In this document: piece by piece, positions 1-10,997 of the stretch
Layout of the letters: each line of letters opens with the position of its first letter
Position numbering within the stretch: position 1 is the stretch's first letter
Assembly: GCF_016808095.1 (NCBI RefSeq)
Contig: NC_068977.1
Location: 25,445,364 to 25,509,363 of the forward strand
DNA: 64,000 nucleotides
Origin: Vigna angularis
Taxonomy: Eukaryota; Streptophyta; Magnoliopsida; Fabales; Fabaceae
Direction of reading: 5' to 3'
The notes under the pieces: generated by a model
Databases searched by the model: none
Told to the model about the DNA's origin: nothing
What the model saw: only the letters and a program-made list of their open reading frames with translations
Translations under genes and position numbers: made by a program

Positions 1-1049
1 TACACCAATCAATCACCCAGAATATATAAATATATATGCATGTTGTACCTTTCACAAATATTCAAAAAACCAGATTCAACCTTCTGATGAAGACTATAAT
101 TTATAAGGCAAAGTTTCCAAATAAAAGTAGGAAAAGGCTATAGCTAACTAAGTACAGGTAGGTTTGATTGAAGAAATTAAGAAAATTAATTTGTTTATAT
201 AGTTTTCTAATCTTAAATTTTGTGAAGTCGTTATCAGTGACAATTAATTTGTGGTTGATTAAGAGTGCAGAATTTTTATATTACCAACATGTAAATATTG
301 AGAAGCAGACATTTGTTTATTTGTGTAACTTTTGTAAAATTAGTTTTAATTTTTAAATAATTAATCAATTGATTCTATCAAACATCACTTCAGGAAATGA
401 GGGTTTAACATTAAACTTGTTCTAAAATTCTTATCCTCATTTTATATGTTAAATTTATATTAATTTTCCCCTACCATGTTCTTCTTTGCTTCCCAAATTA
501 TTATGGTAATCACTAAGCAAGTAAGTACTAGAAAACCATTACGATTTAATCACAATTTTTTTCATTCAAAAAGAGAAATATATATATATATATATATATT
601 CATAATCCATATCATAAGACATACCTAATTTATATATAAAATCATGATATAGTTATGCACTATATAGATTAAAGAAGTCATTCAAGTAAAAAGAGTTCTC
701 TTTATGTTTACATACTATCAAAATTATTATCCAAAAATAAAAGGATCAACCATGTTGACATAACACAATTCATTCTGGTTAGGAAAACAAGATACTAAAT
801 TAAACATGTTGCTCACTTTGAAACAATTCATTTTCTTGTAAGTTGAAAGTAATACTCACATGAACAAGATTCTTATAATCTTTCAGCTGTGTCTGTTAAT
901 TTAAACTAGTACTTGTTCCAGTGCATTGATTTGGTTTGCAAAGTGATGCCTAACCTTCTTCTTCCATCTAGGACAACTTGCTGCAAACTATACAACATCT
1001 AGAGGAGGTACTCTGAAGCACCAACCTTCTTCTTCCATCACTACTCCTG

Positions 1050-1170
1050 ACGAGGTCGTTCTCTGCCTCACGCAGTCCAACCCTCATCAGTCCAACCCAC
1101 ACCAGTCCCGCCATCTATAGAGGAGCAGGATGATGAGGATCATTCTGATGATAACTATGTACATTATTAG
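1050..1170 (+). pseudogene. C-terminal tail of a CACTA TNPA-like protein
   Basis: The frame ending at the TAG of 1168-1170 reads a Pro/Gln-rich stretch followed by an acidic tail (EEQDDEDHSDDNYVHY). This closely resembles the tail of the TNPA-like gene ending at 35213 (QPQDDNVYGDY), and both lie just upstream of a CACTA 3' subterminal region. A splice acceptor-like ctag stands at 969-971, but the frame from it is broken, so this is probably a decayed last exon. TNPA-type proteins bind subterminal repeats in the En/Spm system; the role here is inferred only from the family. Confidence 0.45.
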
Positions 1171-1480
1171 TTTCATTTTGTTATTAGTTGTTATAGAAAC
1201 ATTTGGATATTACAACATTTGGAGTTTACATCATTTCGATGTTAGATCAATTGGATGATTTGGATGTTAGAACATCATTATGTTACATTGTTATATGTTT
1301 TAAATATTAATGGATGTTCTATGGATTAATGGATGTTCTATGGATTTTGATCAATGATTGCATTATTCAGATGCACATTATGCAGGTCTGTATGTTCTTG
1401 AAAACTGTTATGCAGGTTTGTGTGTTGTGAACAGTTTGGTTTCATAAGAAATACAATTGTGAATTAGATCTGCCTCCAAC

Positions 1481-1745
1481 TTACCGAAGGCTTTTGGCCT
1501 TCGGTAACTACCCACGTTAGGTTATTACCGAAGGCTTCCACCCTTCGGTAATTACTGAAGGCTTTCGCCCTTCGGTAATTACTGAAGGCTTCCACCCTTC
1601 GGTAATTACTGAAGGCTTTTGGCCCTCGGTAAATGTTAGCGACAAGAGATTTACCGAGGGCTCTTTGACCGTCGATAAGCCGTCTGTAATTACCTTTTAT
1701 CGACGGTTTTGGGCTGTTTCCGAGGGCTTCTGGCCTTCGGTAATG
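1481..1745. repeat. CACTA subterminal inverted-motif array
   Basis: About seven copies of a 27-40 bp unit. Each is itself an inverted repeat of the form TTACCGAAGG...CCTTCGGTAA, with variants such as TTACTGAAGG and a diverged pair around 1667-1710 (accgtcgataag / ttatcgacggt). These lie within 300 bp of the CACTA terminus, the position of TNPA-binding motifs in En/Spm elements. Confidence 0.8.
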
Positions 1746-1763
1746 CCCTTCTTTTTTGTAGTG

Positions 1764-3749
1764 TGAGGATTTCCATGCTCCCGATCCAGATGAGGATGAC
1801 CCGATGGTAATAACAGCTGTTATTGCTTGATATAGCGTGGGAAAGGTGTTGGTGGACCAGGGAAGTTCTGTCAACATCCTGTATTGGAAAAGGTTCCAAC
1901 AGATGGACATCTCTGAGGACCTGATCGCCCCGTACAACGAACAGATAGTGGGATTTTCAGAGGAAAGGGTGGATACGAGAGGATATGTGGATCTGAGAGC
2001 TTGCTTGGGAACCGAGCGGAGTAAGGAGATTAAAACTAGATTTTTGCTGGTGGACACGAACACATCTTATAATGTGTTGTTAGGACGATCGTGTTTAAAC
2101 GCATTCGGGGCAATTGTTTCCATGCCCCACATCGCGCTCAAATTTCCGTTAAGCAATGGAACCATTTGCACCGTTCGGTCCGATCAGAGGATCGCTAGAG
2201 AGTGTTATATGGTCGGGCTGAAGGTTCGGCCATCGTCATCAGATCCACCCAGTCGGCACAAGAGAAGACGATCGGAGGTAGCCATGGCAGATCTAGATCC
2301 AAAGACTAATACTGATGATCGGATGAAGCCAATGGGGGAGACAAGGCCCTTCAGTCTTGGACGGAGGGAGGAGCAGGTTACCACCATTGGGAGTGAGCTG
2401 GAGGAGCACCAAGCCAGGTCGATAGGTGCCGAGATGAAGAAGAACCAAGATCTATTTGCTTGGCCTACAGCCGACACGCCTGGAATTCACCCAAAAATAA
2501 TGTCACACAAGTTGGCATTGTTCAAAGAGACCCGACCGGTGGCCCAGAAGAAGAGAAGACTGGGGGAAGAGAAGAGAGTGGCAGTGGCAGTTGAGGTGAA
2601 AAAGTTATTAGAAGCAGATTTCATCCGTGAACTCAAGTACACAACATGGCTGGCGAACATTGTGATGGTGAAGAAGCCGAGCGGGCAGTGGAGAATGTGC
2701 ACAGACTTCACGGATCCAAACAAAGCTTGCCCTAAAGATTCTTATCCACTACCAAGTATTGATGCGTTAGTGGATGGGGCTTCAGGGTTCCATGTGCTAA
2801 GCTTCCTGGATGCATATTCGGGATATAATCAGATTCCGATGTTTCCCCCGGACAACGATAAGACAACCTTCATCACCGAGCGGGCTAACTATTGTTCTGA
2901 GGTTATGCCGTTCGGATAGAAGAACGCGGGGGCTACTTATCAACGACTGATGGATAGGATTTTTTCTGACCAGATAGGCAGATGCATGGAGGTTTCGTGG
3001 ATGACATAGTGGTAAGAATTCGTTCGGTAGAAGACCATGTGAAGGATCTTGCGGAGATTTTCCATTAGGTTCGCAAGTACAACATGCGCCTTAATCCGGC
3101 CAAGTGCACTTTCGGGGTACCGGCGGGAAAGTTTCTAGGGTTCCCGCTAACAACTAGAGGCATAGAAGTGAACCCCGACAAGTGCAGAACAATACTGGAA
3201 ATGAGAAGTCCTCAAAAGCTGAAGGAGGTTCAGAGGCTGGTAGGGAGGCTGACTGCATTATCTCGCTTTATTCCAAAACTAGCCGAGCGGATAAAGCCGA
3301 TAGTGAGAAGTATGAAGAAAAGTTCGGGTACTGATTGGGATGACCAGTGTGAGCAAGCTTTTAACGAAGTTAAACACATACTGGTCAGCCCATCGGTCAT
3401 GGGACGACCTGATGCGGGCTATGCGTTACAGCTGTTCCTGGCGGTCTCGGAGGACACGGTCAGCTCGGCATTGGTGCAAGAGCAACCTGAGTTTAAGCTC
3501 GTATACTTTGTCAGCCGAACGTTGCAATCGGCGGAAACCAGATACAAGCGAGTCGAGAAGATTGCTTTGGCACTGGTGATGGCAGCACGGCGCCTAAGGC
3601 CGTACTTCCAGAGTCATCAGGTGATAGTCCGAACAGATCACCCGATCGCGAAAATCCTTCGCAAACCAGACCTGGCCGGGAGAATTGTAGGATGGTCCGT
3701 GGAGTTGTCTGAGTTTGGGCTCCAGTTCAAACTAAGAGGGTCAATCTGA
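1764..3749 (+). pseudogene. Tat pol: aspartic protease, reverse transcriptase, RNase H (decayed)
   Basis: The protease motif VLVDQGSSVNIL (about 1846-1881) is followed by RT blocks: the KKPSGQWRMCTDFTDPNKACPKDSYPLPSID stretch starts near 2670, and LDAYSGYNQI lies at about 2806-2835. The RT catalytic YVDD region near 2994-3008 is hit by a one-base loss. After it come RT thumb (KFLGFPLTTRGIEVNPDKC) and the first RNase H, ending near RTDHPIAKIL. Breaks seen: in-frame TGA at 1828-1830; TAG at 2917-2919 where the family has FGLKNAGATYQ; TAG near 3067; TGA at 3747-3749. Several fit C-to-T or G-to-A transitions, as expected of methylated, silenced copies. Confidence 0.9.
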
Positions 3750-4298
3750 GGGCAACACTTGGCCGACTTCGCTGTCGAGTTACCGTGGGAAGAAGAATGC
3801 CACCAAGAGTGGACCCTTTATGTGGACGGCTCTTCTGAGCGGTCCGGCGGTGGGGCAGGAATTGTGTTGGAGGGACTGGACGACTTTGTCGCGGAACAGA
3901 CAATCGTCTTTCGGTTCAACATAAGTAACAATCAGTCCGAGTACGAAGCAGTAATAGTCGAGCTCGAACTAGCTAAGGACTTGGGGGCGGTTTCCGTCAA
4001 ATGCCGAACAGATTCCCAATTGGTCGTAGGGCAGTTGACTGAGAGCTTCCAGACCAAGGATGATCAGCTGCTTCGTTATTTTCACAAGGTAAAGGAGTTG
4101 GTGAAGCAATTCGGGACGGTGGAATTTAAGCATGTACCGAGGAAGCAGAATGCGAGGGCGGACGTCCTATCTAAACTCGCCAACAGTAAGGGGAAGGATC
4201 ACTTGTCCGCGGTCATAAGGCAGGTTATGATGAACCCTTTGGTGGAGTGCTGGCGGTTCACGAGGTCTCCGATCAACCTGATTGGAGGAAAGCCATAA
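3750..4298 (+). pseudogene. Tat second (archaeal-type) RNase H domain
   Basis: Directly in frame after the TGA at 3747-3749. It reads ADFAVELPWEEE, then a complete RNase H fold: LYVDGSS (first catalytic Asp), an acidic helix around NQSEYEAVIVELE, and CRTDSQLVVGQL (Asp), then HVPRKQNARADVLSKLA (terminal His and Asp). A second RNase H downstream of the first is the diagnostic feature of Tat elements. A frameshift near 4250 moves the linker to integrase into another frame, so the visible frame ends early at 4298. Confidence 0.88.
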
Positions 4299-4309
4299 GA
4301 GAAATTATT

Positions 4310-5507
4310 CAGAGGTAGGAAAGTGGCTTGCACGTCTGGGTAGTTGAGGCAAAGAAGGCCGCTCGGTATTTGTTAATAGGGGAGGATCTGTATAAGAGAG
4401 GATTCTCCTCACCCCTATTGAAGTGCGTATCTTCGGAGGAAGCCGAGTATGTGATGAGGGAGCTGCACGAGGGGGCGTGTGGAATGCATACAGGGCAGCG
4501 AGCTTTGCGTGCCAAGGTGATAAAAGCAGACTATTTCTGGCCGACGGTGGAAAAGGACTGCAAAGAATTTGTGCAGAAATGTTTGAAGTGTGAGGAACAT
4601 GGCAAGAATCTCAATCTTCCACCGGTAGAGCTGCATAGTCTGATGTCACCTTGGCCTTTCGCGCAGTGGGGAATGGATATTGTTGGACCCTTTCCAGTGG
4701 GCCGAGCTCAAAAGAAATTCCTACTGGTAGCAATTGACTATTTCACTAAGTGGGTGGAAGCAGAGCCGCTCGCAACGATCACGGCCGCGAGTGTTCATAA
4801 GTTTATATGGACACTCATATGCAGGTTTGGAATTCCCAAAGTCATAGTCACGGAAAACGGGCGACAATTCGTTGATAAAGGCTTAGGAGAATTTTACAAA
4901 AAGCTGGGAATTAAGCATGTCACGAGCTCGGTAGAGCACCCACAGACGAACGACCAAGTGGAAGCGGCCAGCAAAGTCATTGTCGCCGAGTTAAAGAAAA
5001 GGCTGGGAGATGCCAAAGGACTCTAGGTGGATGAGCTTCAGGAGGTCCTGTGGGGGTACCGCTGCACGCCGCACGGTACAACGAGGGAAACCCCGTTCAA
5101 CCTAACATATGGAATGGACGCAATGTTATCGGTCGAGGTGGGAGAACCGACCATATGAAGGGGAATTCAGAGTCTGCAAAGTAACAATGATGAGCTTCAT
5201 GTGGAGCTGGATACTCTGGATGAACGAAGAGAGGTAGCAATGATCCGAGCGGAGGCTAGAAAAAGACTGCTGGCGAGGCATTACAACACCAAGGTCAGGC
5301 CGCGCCAATTTGTTGAAGGAGATCTCGTATGGAGAAAAACGGCTGAAGCCCGACGAAACCGATCGGCGGGAATTAGCCGCGAATTGGGAAGGGCCTTTCA
5401 GGGTGGTGGAAAACTTACAAAATGGAGCATACCGCCTGGAGCATCCGACGGGAAAGGCTATACCCAATACATGGAACGCATCCCATTTAAAGTTTTATTT
5501 CAGCTAA
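4310..5507 (+). pseudogene. Tat integrase (decayed)
   Basis: The HHCC zinc finger is present (LHEGACGMHTG...CLKCEEHG, about 4460-4600), then the core with WGMDIVGPFP (first Asp) and VIVTENGRQF. In the latter the second catalytic position, usually SDNG, reads Glu. HPQTNDQVEAAS carries the usual third Glu. Stops fall at 5024-5026 and near 5156. The C-terminal part resumes through LDERREVAMIRAEARKRLL to a GPFRV...NTWNASHLKFYF ending at 5507, the usual end of Ty3 pol. Large part of the domain is preserved, but a continuous frame is not. Confidence 0.88.
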
Positions 5508-5579
5508 GAGCTTTGTACTCATTATTCCATATCAATAATACATTATGTTTATCACACGAAATTTTCGTCATGTCTTAAC

Positions 5580-5912
5580 AGTCGAGCGGGTGAGGCAAAT
5601 TTCTTTTGTGAACTCTCACCTTTGTCTTAGGGCACGCTTCTAGAGAGCTCCTAAGACCTAAACCGAGCGGGTGAGGCAGATTTCTTTTGTGAACTCTCAC
5701 CTTGGTCTTAGGGCACGCTTCTAGAGAGCTCCTAAGACCTAAACCGAGCGGGTGAGGCAGATTTCTTTTGTGAACTCTCACCTTGGTCTTAGGGCATGCT
5801 TCTAGAGAGCTCCTAAGACCTAAACCGAGCGGGTGAGGCAGATTTCTTTTGTGAACTCTCACCTTGGTCTTAGGACACGCTTCTAGAGAGCTCTTAAGAC
5901 CTAAACCGAGCG
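5580..5912. repeat. 81-bp tandem array downstream of Tat pol
   Basis: Four nearly identical units start at 5580, 5661, 5742 and 5823, with a partial fifth at 5904. The unit opens accgagcgggtgaggcagat and contains an inverted pair (ggtcttagg...cctaagacc). The period of 81 is a multiple of three, so an artificial open frame crosses it on the minus strand; I do not treat that as a gene. Tandem arrays in the 3' untranslated region are a known property of Tat-lineage elements. Confidence 0.95.
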
Positions 5913-6093
5913 GAACTCTTACGAGGCAAACCAAGCACAAAACGAAAAGGCTGTGTGCGAAAAGATAAGTAAAACAGGAAAGTGCAAGAGATATGGAGAA
6001 AGCAAAGTGGCAAAAGACATAGCGTATATTCATTAAGTTCAAAAATTTGTTACAGGATGAAGTTCAAAAGCGGTAAAATCCTAAGTCTAACAC

Positions 6094-8055
6094 TTAGGAT
6101 TGGCCTTCAGCTTCACCGGTCTCTCCAACCACTTCGACAGCAGCGCCGACATTTTGGGCGGCCGGAGGAGAGGATGGGGGAATGTGGATTGGAACTAGTT
6201 TGTTATCCACCACCATCATGCTCACGTCAAGGCGGGGATCGTCGGTAGGCACTTGAAAGAGGAGATTACACTGGGCGAGGGCCTTATCAAATCCGAGCAG
6301 ATGCTCGTTTACCACCTCATCGCCCAGAAGCTTGTTTTCTGCCTTCAACTTTGTTACCTGATCCTGGAGAGAATCCCGCTCGGCCGTCACAGTTGCGTTG
6401 GAAGAGGTGGCTTTTTGGAGGTCGAGTTTAGCATCGTCCAAAGACCATTGCACACGGCGCTGAGTAGCACGAGCCTCGGCCAACAGAGTGCTAGCTTTCT
6501 TCTTGTTCTCTGCCGCTATTCGCTCAGTGTCGGCCAAGCGAAGGGTCAGATCCTGGTTGGCCTTGAAGGCGGAATCGAACTTCGCTTGAAGAGCTTGAAG
6601 CTCTGTGTGGAAGCGGAAGCTCTCTTCTGAGCGGCATAGGCCAAGCACATGGCCGACCGCGCGGTCAACTCTAGAACCATGTTGGAGGCCTCTTCCTTAG
6701 TCATCCCACTGACCAGGGCTTGTTCCTCAGCAAAAAGGTCAAAATGGATGTGCTTCGCCACCCATGAGTTTGGACTCAGCATACCGGAGAGAGGAGGCCC
6801 GTTGGGCAGACTTCTCTTAGCATGCTTGGACTCAGCCGATGTCTCCCAAGCGACCTTTCGTTTCCCCTTTTTCTTTGGGTTGGACTCGAGCGGGGGAGCC
6901 TGATCGGGAACAACCTTGACCGGAGGTAGAGGAATGGAAGCCTGTTGGACTGGACGGGAAGTTGCAGGCGCAACGACATTGGATGGGGCATGGGACGAGC
7001 TCCCGCCCGGTTTCCTTACTTCGCCCCTCCTCTGAGCGAACAGGAGGGCGAAGGTGTTGTTCTTGGATGGACCCATCTTGGACAGATAATCTGCAAGGCG
7101 GAAGAAAATTCAGATAAGTTCCAAATGGCTACTCAACAAAAGGCGGTCAAAAATAGCTTACCGAACACATTAGGGAAAGGTTCTTGTCGCCCAGGAAACC
7201 GATCAGAACACGACAAGAGGATTTAGGGGGTAGCTGACAAAGCTGATTTATCAAGTCCAGATCCTCGGGAGTCATCTGGGGCTTAGGCCAGGAAAGGACC
7301 TTCCGGGGATCTCTGGTCCAGTAGAAAGGAAACTTGGCCTCTTTGGTCGGGGAGCAAAAGCTCTGGTATCCAGTTTTCGTGGGCACGACTTTAAAGAAGT
7401 GCCCTTTAAAGTCTTTGTAGGAGCTGTTGTAAAGGGTTAGCAGGTGCTTGTTCCCGACCGTCCGAAGGGAAACCCAAGGCTTGGACACGTGAGGCTGTAC
7501 ATGAAAGAAATAAAGGAAGGCTGCAGGAGTCGGTTTAAGAGCTAAACTAGAGGAGATGGTGGAGAACGCTTGCATGAAGGCCCAACTGTTCGGGTGAAGC
7601 TGTGTGGGAGCCACGTTGAGCGTTCTCAATACACCCATTTGGAAGTCGGTGGGGTAGTTACCCCGATCGTGGCAAACGCGCTCGGCCATCTGGCAGATGG
7701 CTAGTTTAAAATGCCTAGCGTCGGCAGCCGCCTTAACTAGAGAAATGTGGCCGATTAAATCCCGGAAGGGTTGGCGATGGTGAAAGGAAGAGGAAATTTG
7801 CCTAACTTCGTGAGGCACCCAGTCGTAGCCAGGGACAGTTGGCCAAGCTTGGGGCTTCCCATCCCAAGCGCCGGTGGAGTACATGTGGATGACAACTTTT
7901 TCAGGAGCGTCACTATCGACCAAGAGATCGGAGGAATTCCCTAAAGGCGAGGCCCTAGCGCCGGGACCGGTAATGGCAACCAAGGACGAAGATGGACTGG
8001 CGATGTCATCGTCAACATACCCCCTACCCTCGTCGCCGGAGAAGTTAGAAGACAT
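6094..8055 (-). pseudogene. Antisense additional ORF (aORF) of Tat element A
   Basis: Runs opposite to pol, between pol and the 3' LTR. It starts at an ATG at 8055-8053 and opens MSSNFSGDEGRGYVDDD. About 298 codons form a globular domain of the type seen in gag-like/transposon proteins of Tat elements (PGYDWVPHEV, RVCHDRGNYPTDFQMG, FYWTRDPRKVL). A splice donor (ttcg/gtaagc) lies at 7162/7161 and an acceptor at 7077 (ccaag/ATGGGT); removing 85 nt joins the next block in phase. The second block is basic and Pro-rich, then shifts frame near 6620-6648 into a long coiled-coil segment (about 6200-6640, rich in ALE/K heptads). The frameshift makes this copy a pseudogene. Function of aORFs is unknown. 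Confidence 0.75.
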
Positions 8056-8440
8056 GGTTACCTGAGGAGTGGAAGACGAGAAGGACAGAGGAAGCAGAGA
8101 GGAAGAAGATGCTGGCGACGGCGAGGAAACTGAAGTAAAAAAAAATTAGGGCAAACATATGGGTATTTATACAAAGATAAGAACCGACTCAATGGGCACA
8201 TTTGAAGCGTCAAACGCCAACAGATTAGACGGTCCAAGTGACTTGACATATCAGTTACAGAGAGATCTGACGGCTCAGGCGATCTGACGTTTCGTGTTTT
8301 ACATTTCCCGCCTAAAAATTACAGTCAGGACTTTACGATTCCCGCTAGAGCAAGAGTCAGCAGGTTAAAGGTTTAGACAGAGAAAGAGGAGGGCCAAGTC
8401 GAAATCACTTCAAAACCCTACGCAAAAAGGTATTTTTGCT

Positions 8441-8457
8441 AGGGCTTGGGGGACTTG
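8441..8457 (+). other. Polypurine tract of element A
   Basis: agggcttgggggacttg lies immediately before the TGTTACT start of the 3' LTR. It is the expected site for plus-strand priming; a similar tract (acttggggggctca) precedes the 3' LTR of element C. Confidence 0.75.
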
Positions 8458-8929
8458 TGTTACTACCGAGGGCGGAGTAACCGACCGGGAATGATCAGAC
8501 AATGCCGAGCAGGTAGAAACAAGCCCAATATGTCCGATCGGACGGGCCTCTGAAGCTGTGCTGGAGACAGCAGTTGAATGCTCATGAATGTATAGTTAAT
8601 AAGGTAACGGTCGTTGTCGAGTATTTAAGATATACATTGAAAGCCATTAAAAGGTAAATTAATGGGTAATCTGAAATCATATAAATAGTAATCGAAGGAG
8701 AAGGTAAAATCTCTATTTTTTGATAATTACATAGACTTTCAAAGACCAATTCTGACTTGAGCGTCGGAGTGTTTCTTGTAGGTCACCCCACTTATACTGA
8801 GAACGAGCGTAGGGAAGGCGACAGGCGAAGGACCGATCGGTAGAGGAGGAGAGTTTCCGAACGGAGACAGTAGGAGTTTTCCCCGGTCCCATTCAGCAGA
8901 AACAAGAACTATTGAATGTGACAGTAACA
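8458..8929 (+). repeat. 3' LTR of element A (472 bp)
   Basis: Begins TGTTACTACC and ends GACAGTAACA, giving a 7-bp terminal inversion TGTTACT/AGTAACA. It contains a tataaatagt-type TATA region near 8680 and the ttgagcgtcggagtg motif (about 8757-8772), which is shared with the LTRs of element C. The partner 5' LTR is not visible. Confidence 0.85.
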
Positions 8930-9364
8930 TGTGTGAATGTTGGAGGAATCAATAACATGTGCTAATTAAAATAAACTGCCACTTGGAAAGAAAGCTCTAA
9001 AAAATAAATATGTATACATAATAAAACATAACTTAGATGAAAAACATAAAGCAAAAACTTGTTATATTCAGACATAGTTAGAGAGAGAGAATAGACTATG
9101 ATAAAACATTTGTCTAAGTGACATAAATGATGGCCATACATATCTTTTTAGAAGTGACGTTAATTAAAAAGATGACACATTCAGGTAGTTAAAAAGTGAC
9201 ACATTCATTAAACGAAACGAATGTACATGATGTTTTTTCATGATCATTTGGTTAAGGAGGTGTACATGAAAGTTCCCCAGATTTTGAAACAATTGACCCA
9301 AATTTAATTTCAAGGTTGAAAAAGTCATTGTTCAACTTGAAACAAGTTCCTCGGTATTGGTTTA
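8930..9364. other. Spacer without recognisable genes
   Basis: AT-rich DNA between the 3' LTR of A and the 5' LTR of C. No coding frame of note. A near-duplicated phrase (gacacattcaggtagttaaa / gacacattcattaaacgaaa) occurs around 9172-9215. Confidence 0.6.
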
Positions 9365-9635
9365 TGTACTATATGAAGTATATCGATCGAAATTGATTAT
9401 CATTAAGTAGGTACTAATAGGTCAGATTGTCTTACGCTTTACAAATATATGACATTAATGATTAATGGTTGGGTTTGATTTGCACTAATGGTTAATCAAT
9501 GGATGTGGCTGTCACAAGCCTTATAAAATAGACAACTGATGTCGAGGTACAATCATCCTTTTCTATCTTAATAAAATATAGACCTCTTTATGAAACATAT
9601 CTAACCTGAGCGTCGGAGTGTCTTCGATAGGTCAA
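9365..9635 (+). repeat. 5' LTR of element C, left piece
   Basis: Matches 20452 onward with substitutions and a 12-base gap near 9480. It carries the conserved ctgagcgtcggagtg motif at 9607-9620. It stops at gtcaa (9631-9635), where element B begins. Confidence 0.9.
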
Positions 9636-10817
9636 TGATAAGTGTGAAAAACAGATGTTTTGACACTTATAAAGGATCTCAATTTTGTAATTATTCATGT
9701 TATTACTCAGTGAAAAGTCGTAATAGGAAGTAGATTGTGTTGTAAAATATTGTTCAGGAAAAGTTGTACAAAAGTGAATTTGTCAGCCAATTCTCGCATA
9801 GCAGGAGCAAAATTCGCAGAGCCAGGAGAATACATTTGCATAGCGCACCACCATTGGTTCGCTGAGCGAATCATGCCAGTTTGGAGATTTCAAGTCTTGA
9901 ATTCGCACAGCGCACCAGAGGCTGTGCGCTTAGCGAGTTGGTGCAGTTGATTGCTGAATTAATTTTAATTCGCACAGCGAATCTGCTTCTGTGCGCTGAG
10001 CGAATGGAGCAGTTTTATGAGAAATAAACTGTCTCTTAAAAGACGTGCTTTGGAGGATAGAGGGAAGCAGACTAAGACGGGGAGAAGGAATAAGAGTTGG
10101 AGAACTGCTCTGGATACCAGGAGGAGACCTCTCTGAAGACATCAAGACTGCACATCATGCAAGGAATTGCATAAATGAGTATGTTTGTGATGTCTAGGAT
10201 AGGCTAAACTTTTATTCGTTGGAATTGACTGTAATGGCTGACATTTGATGTAATCTTTCCTGTTCAATATAAATTGTGTTCGTATGCTTTTCTTGTTTAC
10301 TTTTTATTTTATTTTACAGAAGTAAAATAAACTTGTTTTTATATTTAAATTGTACTGGGAAGTAAATTTGAGTATTAACGCAAGAAAAGCAACCAGAAGG
10401 AAAGATGCTAGGAATAGTTTCAATTCTCCAGGTCATCAATAACATCGTTCTTAATGCAAAGTTTATGTTTAATTACTTAAGGAATTAATAATGGAACATA
10501 AGTCTTTAGAACTTGTTTTAAGGAATTAAACCAAGATACTGTGATGTTGATGTTTGAACGCAAGTTATATTGCTCAGAATAGTTACTGTAATGTGGTCAT
10601 GAAGTCAATTCCAATGAAGCTTTCTTTAAATTTCAATTTCAATTTTAAATTATCATCTAGTTTGAGACTATTAATTCACTTATATTTTGTTGTTCAAATT
10701 GATTTTGATAAATAAATTTTAATTGAATAACGTAACACAAATTCCCTGAAGAGAACGATACTTTACTTATCACTGTATTACTTGTAACGATTTGGTATAC
10801 TTGCCAAAAAGTTATCA
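9636..10817 (+). repeat. 5' LTR of element B (1182 bp)
   Basis: Bounded by TGATAAGTG and AAAAAGTTATCA, and the same length as the copy at 17257-18438. It contains a cluster of TTCGCACAGCG-type palindromic motifs at about 9790-10010. Confidence 0.95.
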
Positions 10818-10823
10818 AGTTTT

Positions 10824-10841
10824 TGGCGCCGCTGCCGGGGA
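10824..10841 (+). other. Primer-binding site of element B
   Basis: tggcgccgctgccgggga begins six bases after the 5' LTR. It is a one-base variant of the TGGCGCCGTTGCCGGGGA site used by Athila-lineage elements, attributed to tRNA-Asp. Confidence 0.85.
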
Positions 10842-10997
10842 ATTTGATTGTTTTGTTATTTCAATTAGTTGTTTATCAGTTTCAATTTTGTTTCCATCTC
10901 CGTAAATTCATTGTTTTAGTTTTCTGTGTATCTGTATATATTGTGTTTTGTTCCTGTTGTTATTTCTTGGGTTGGTCATTGAAGATTTTCGTTCTGC

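Larger units (their letters stand above)
1..1763 (+). mobile_element. CACTA (En/Spm) transposon, 3' portion
   Basis: The right end reads as the standard CACTA 3' terminus (cttttttgtagtg, complement of CACTACAAAAAAG) and stops at 1763. It is preceded by subterminal inverted motifs and, further left, by a short coding tail like the TNPA gene of the CACTA at 22766. The left end and its 3-bp duplication lie outside the window; the right duplication would be tga at 1764-1766. DNA directly to the right belongs to a Tat retrotransposon protease region, so this CACTA appears inserted in that retrotransposon. Bases 1-960 are AT-rich, include a (TA)n tract at 577-599 and hold no convincing gene. Confidence 0.8.
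1764..8929 (+). mobile_element. Tat-lineage Ty3/gypsy retrotransposon (element A), 5' truncated in view
   Basis: Order on +: aspartic protease, RT, RNase H, a second RNase H, integrase, tandem array, antisense ORF, polypurine tract and 3' LTR. The second RNase H and the antisense ORF between pol and the 3' LTR are hallmarks of the Tat lineage (for example Grande and Retand types). The 5' LTR and gag are not in the window; the CACTA ending at 1763 occupies that side. Coding is broken by many nonsense changes and frameshifts, so the element is dead. Confidence 0.9.

Noticed and set aside
168..356. Small plus-strand frame near the left edge
   Set aside because: Starts at TTG, is AT-rich, and lies in the CACTA interior with no domain.
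5575..6042. Minus-strand frame with four 27-residue repeats
   Set aside because: It is the translation of the 81-bp tandem array (81 = 27 codons) and has no independent coding support.
9735..10145. Short frames duplicated at 17356-17766
   Set aside because: They lie in the LTRs of element B and are simply the same LTR sequence twice.
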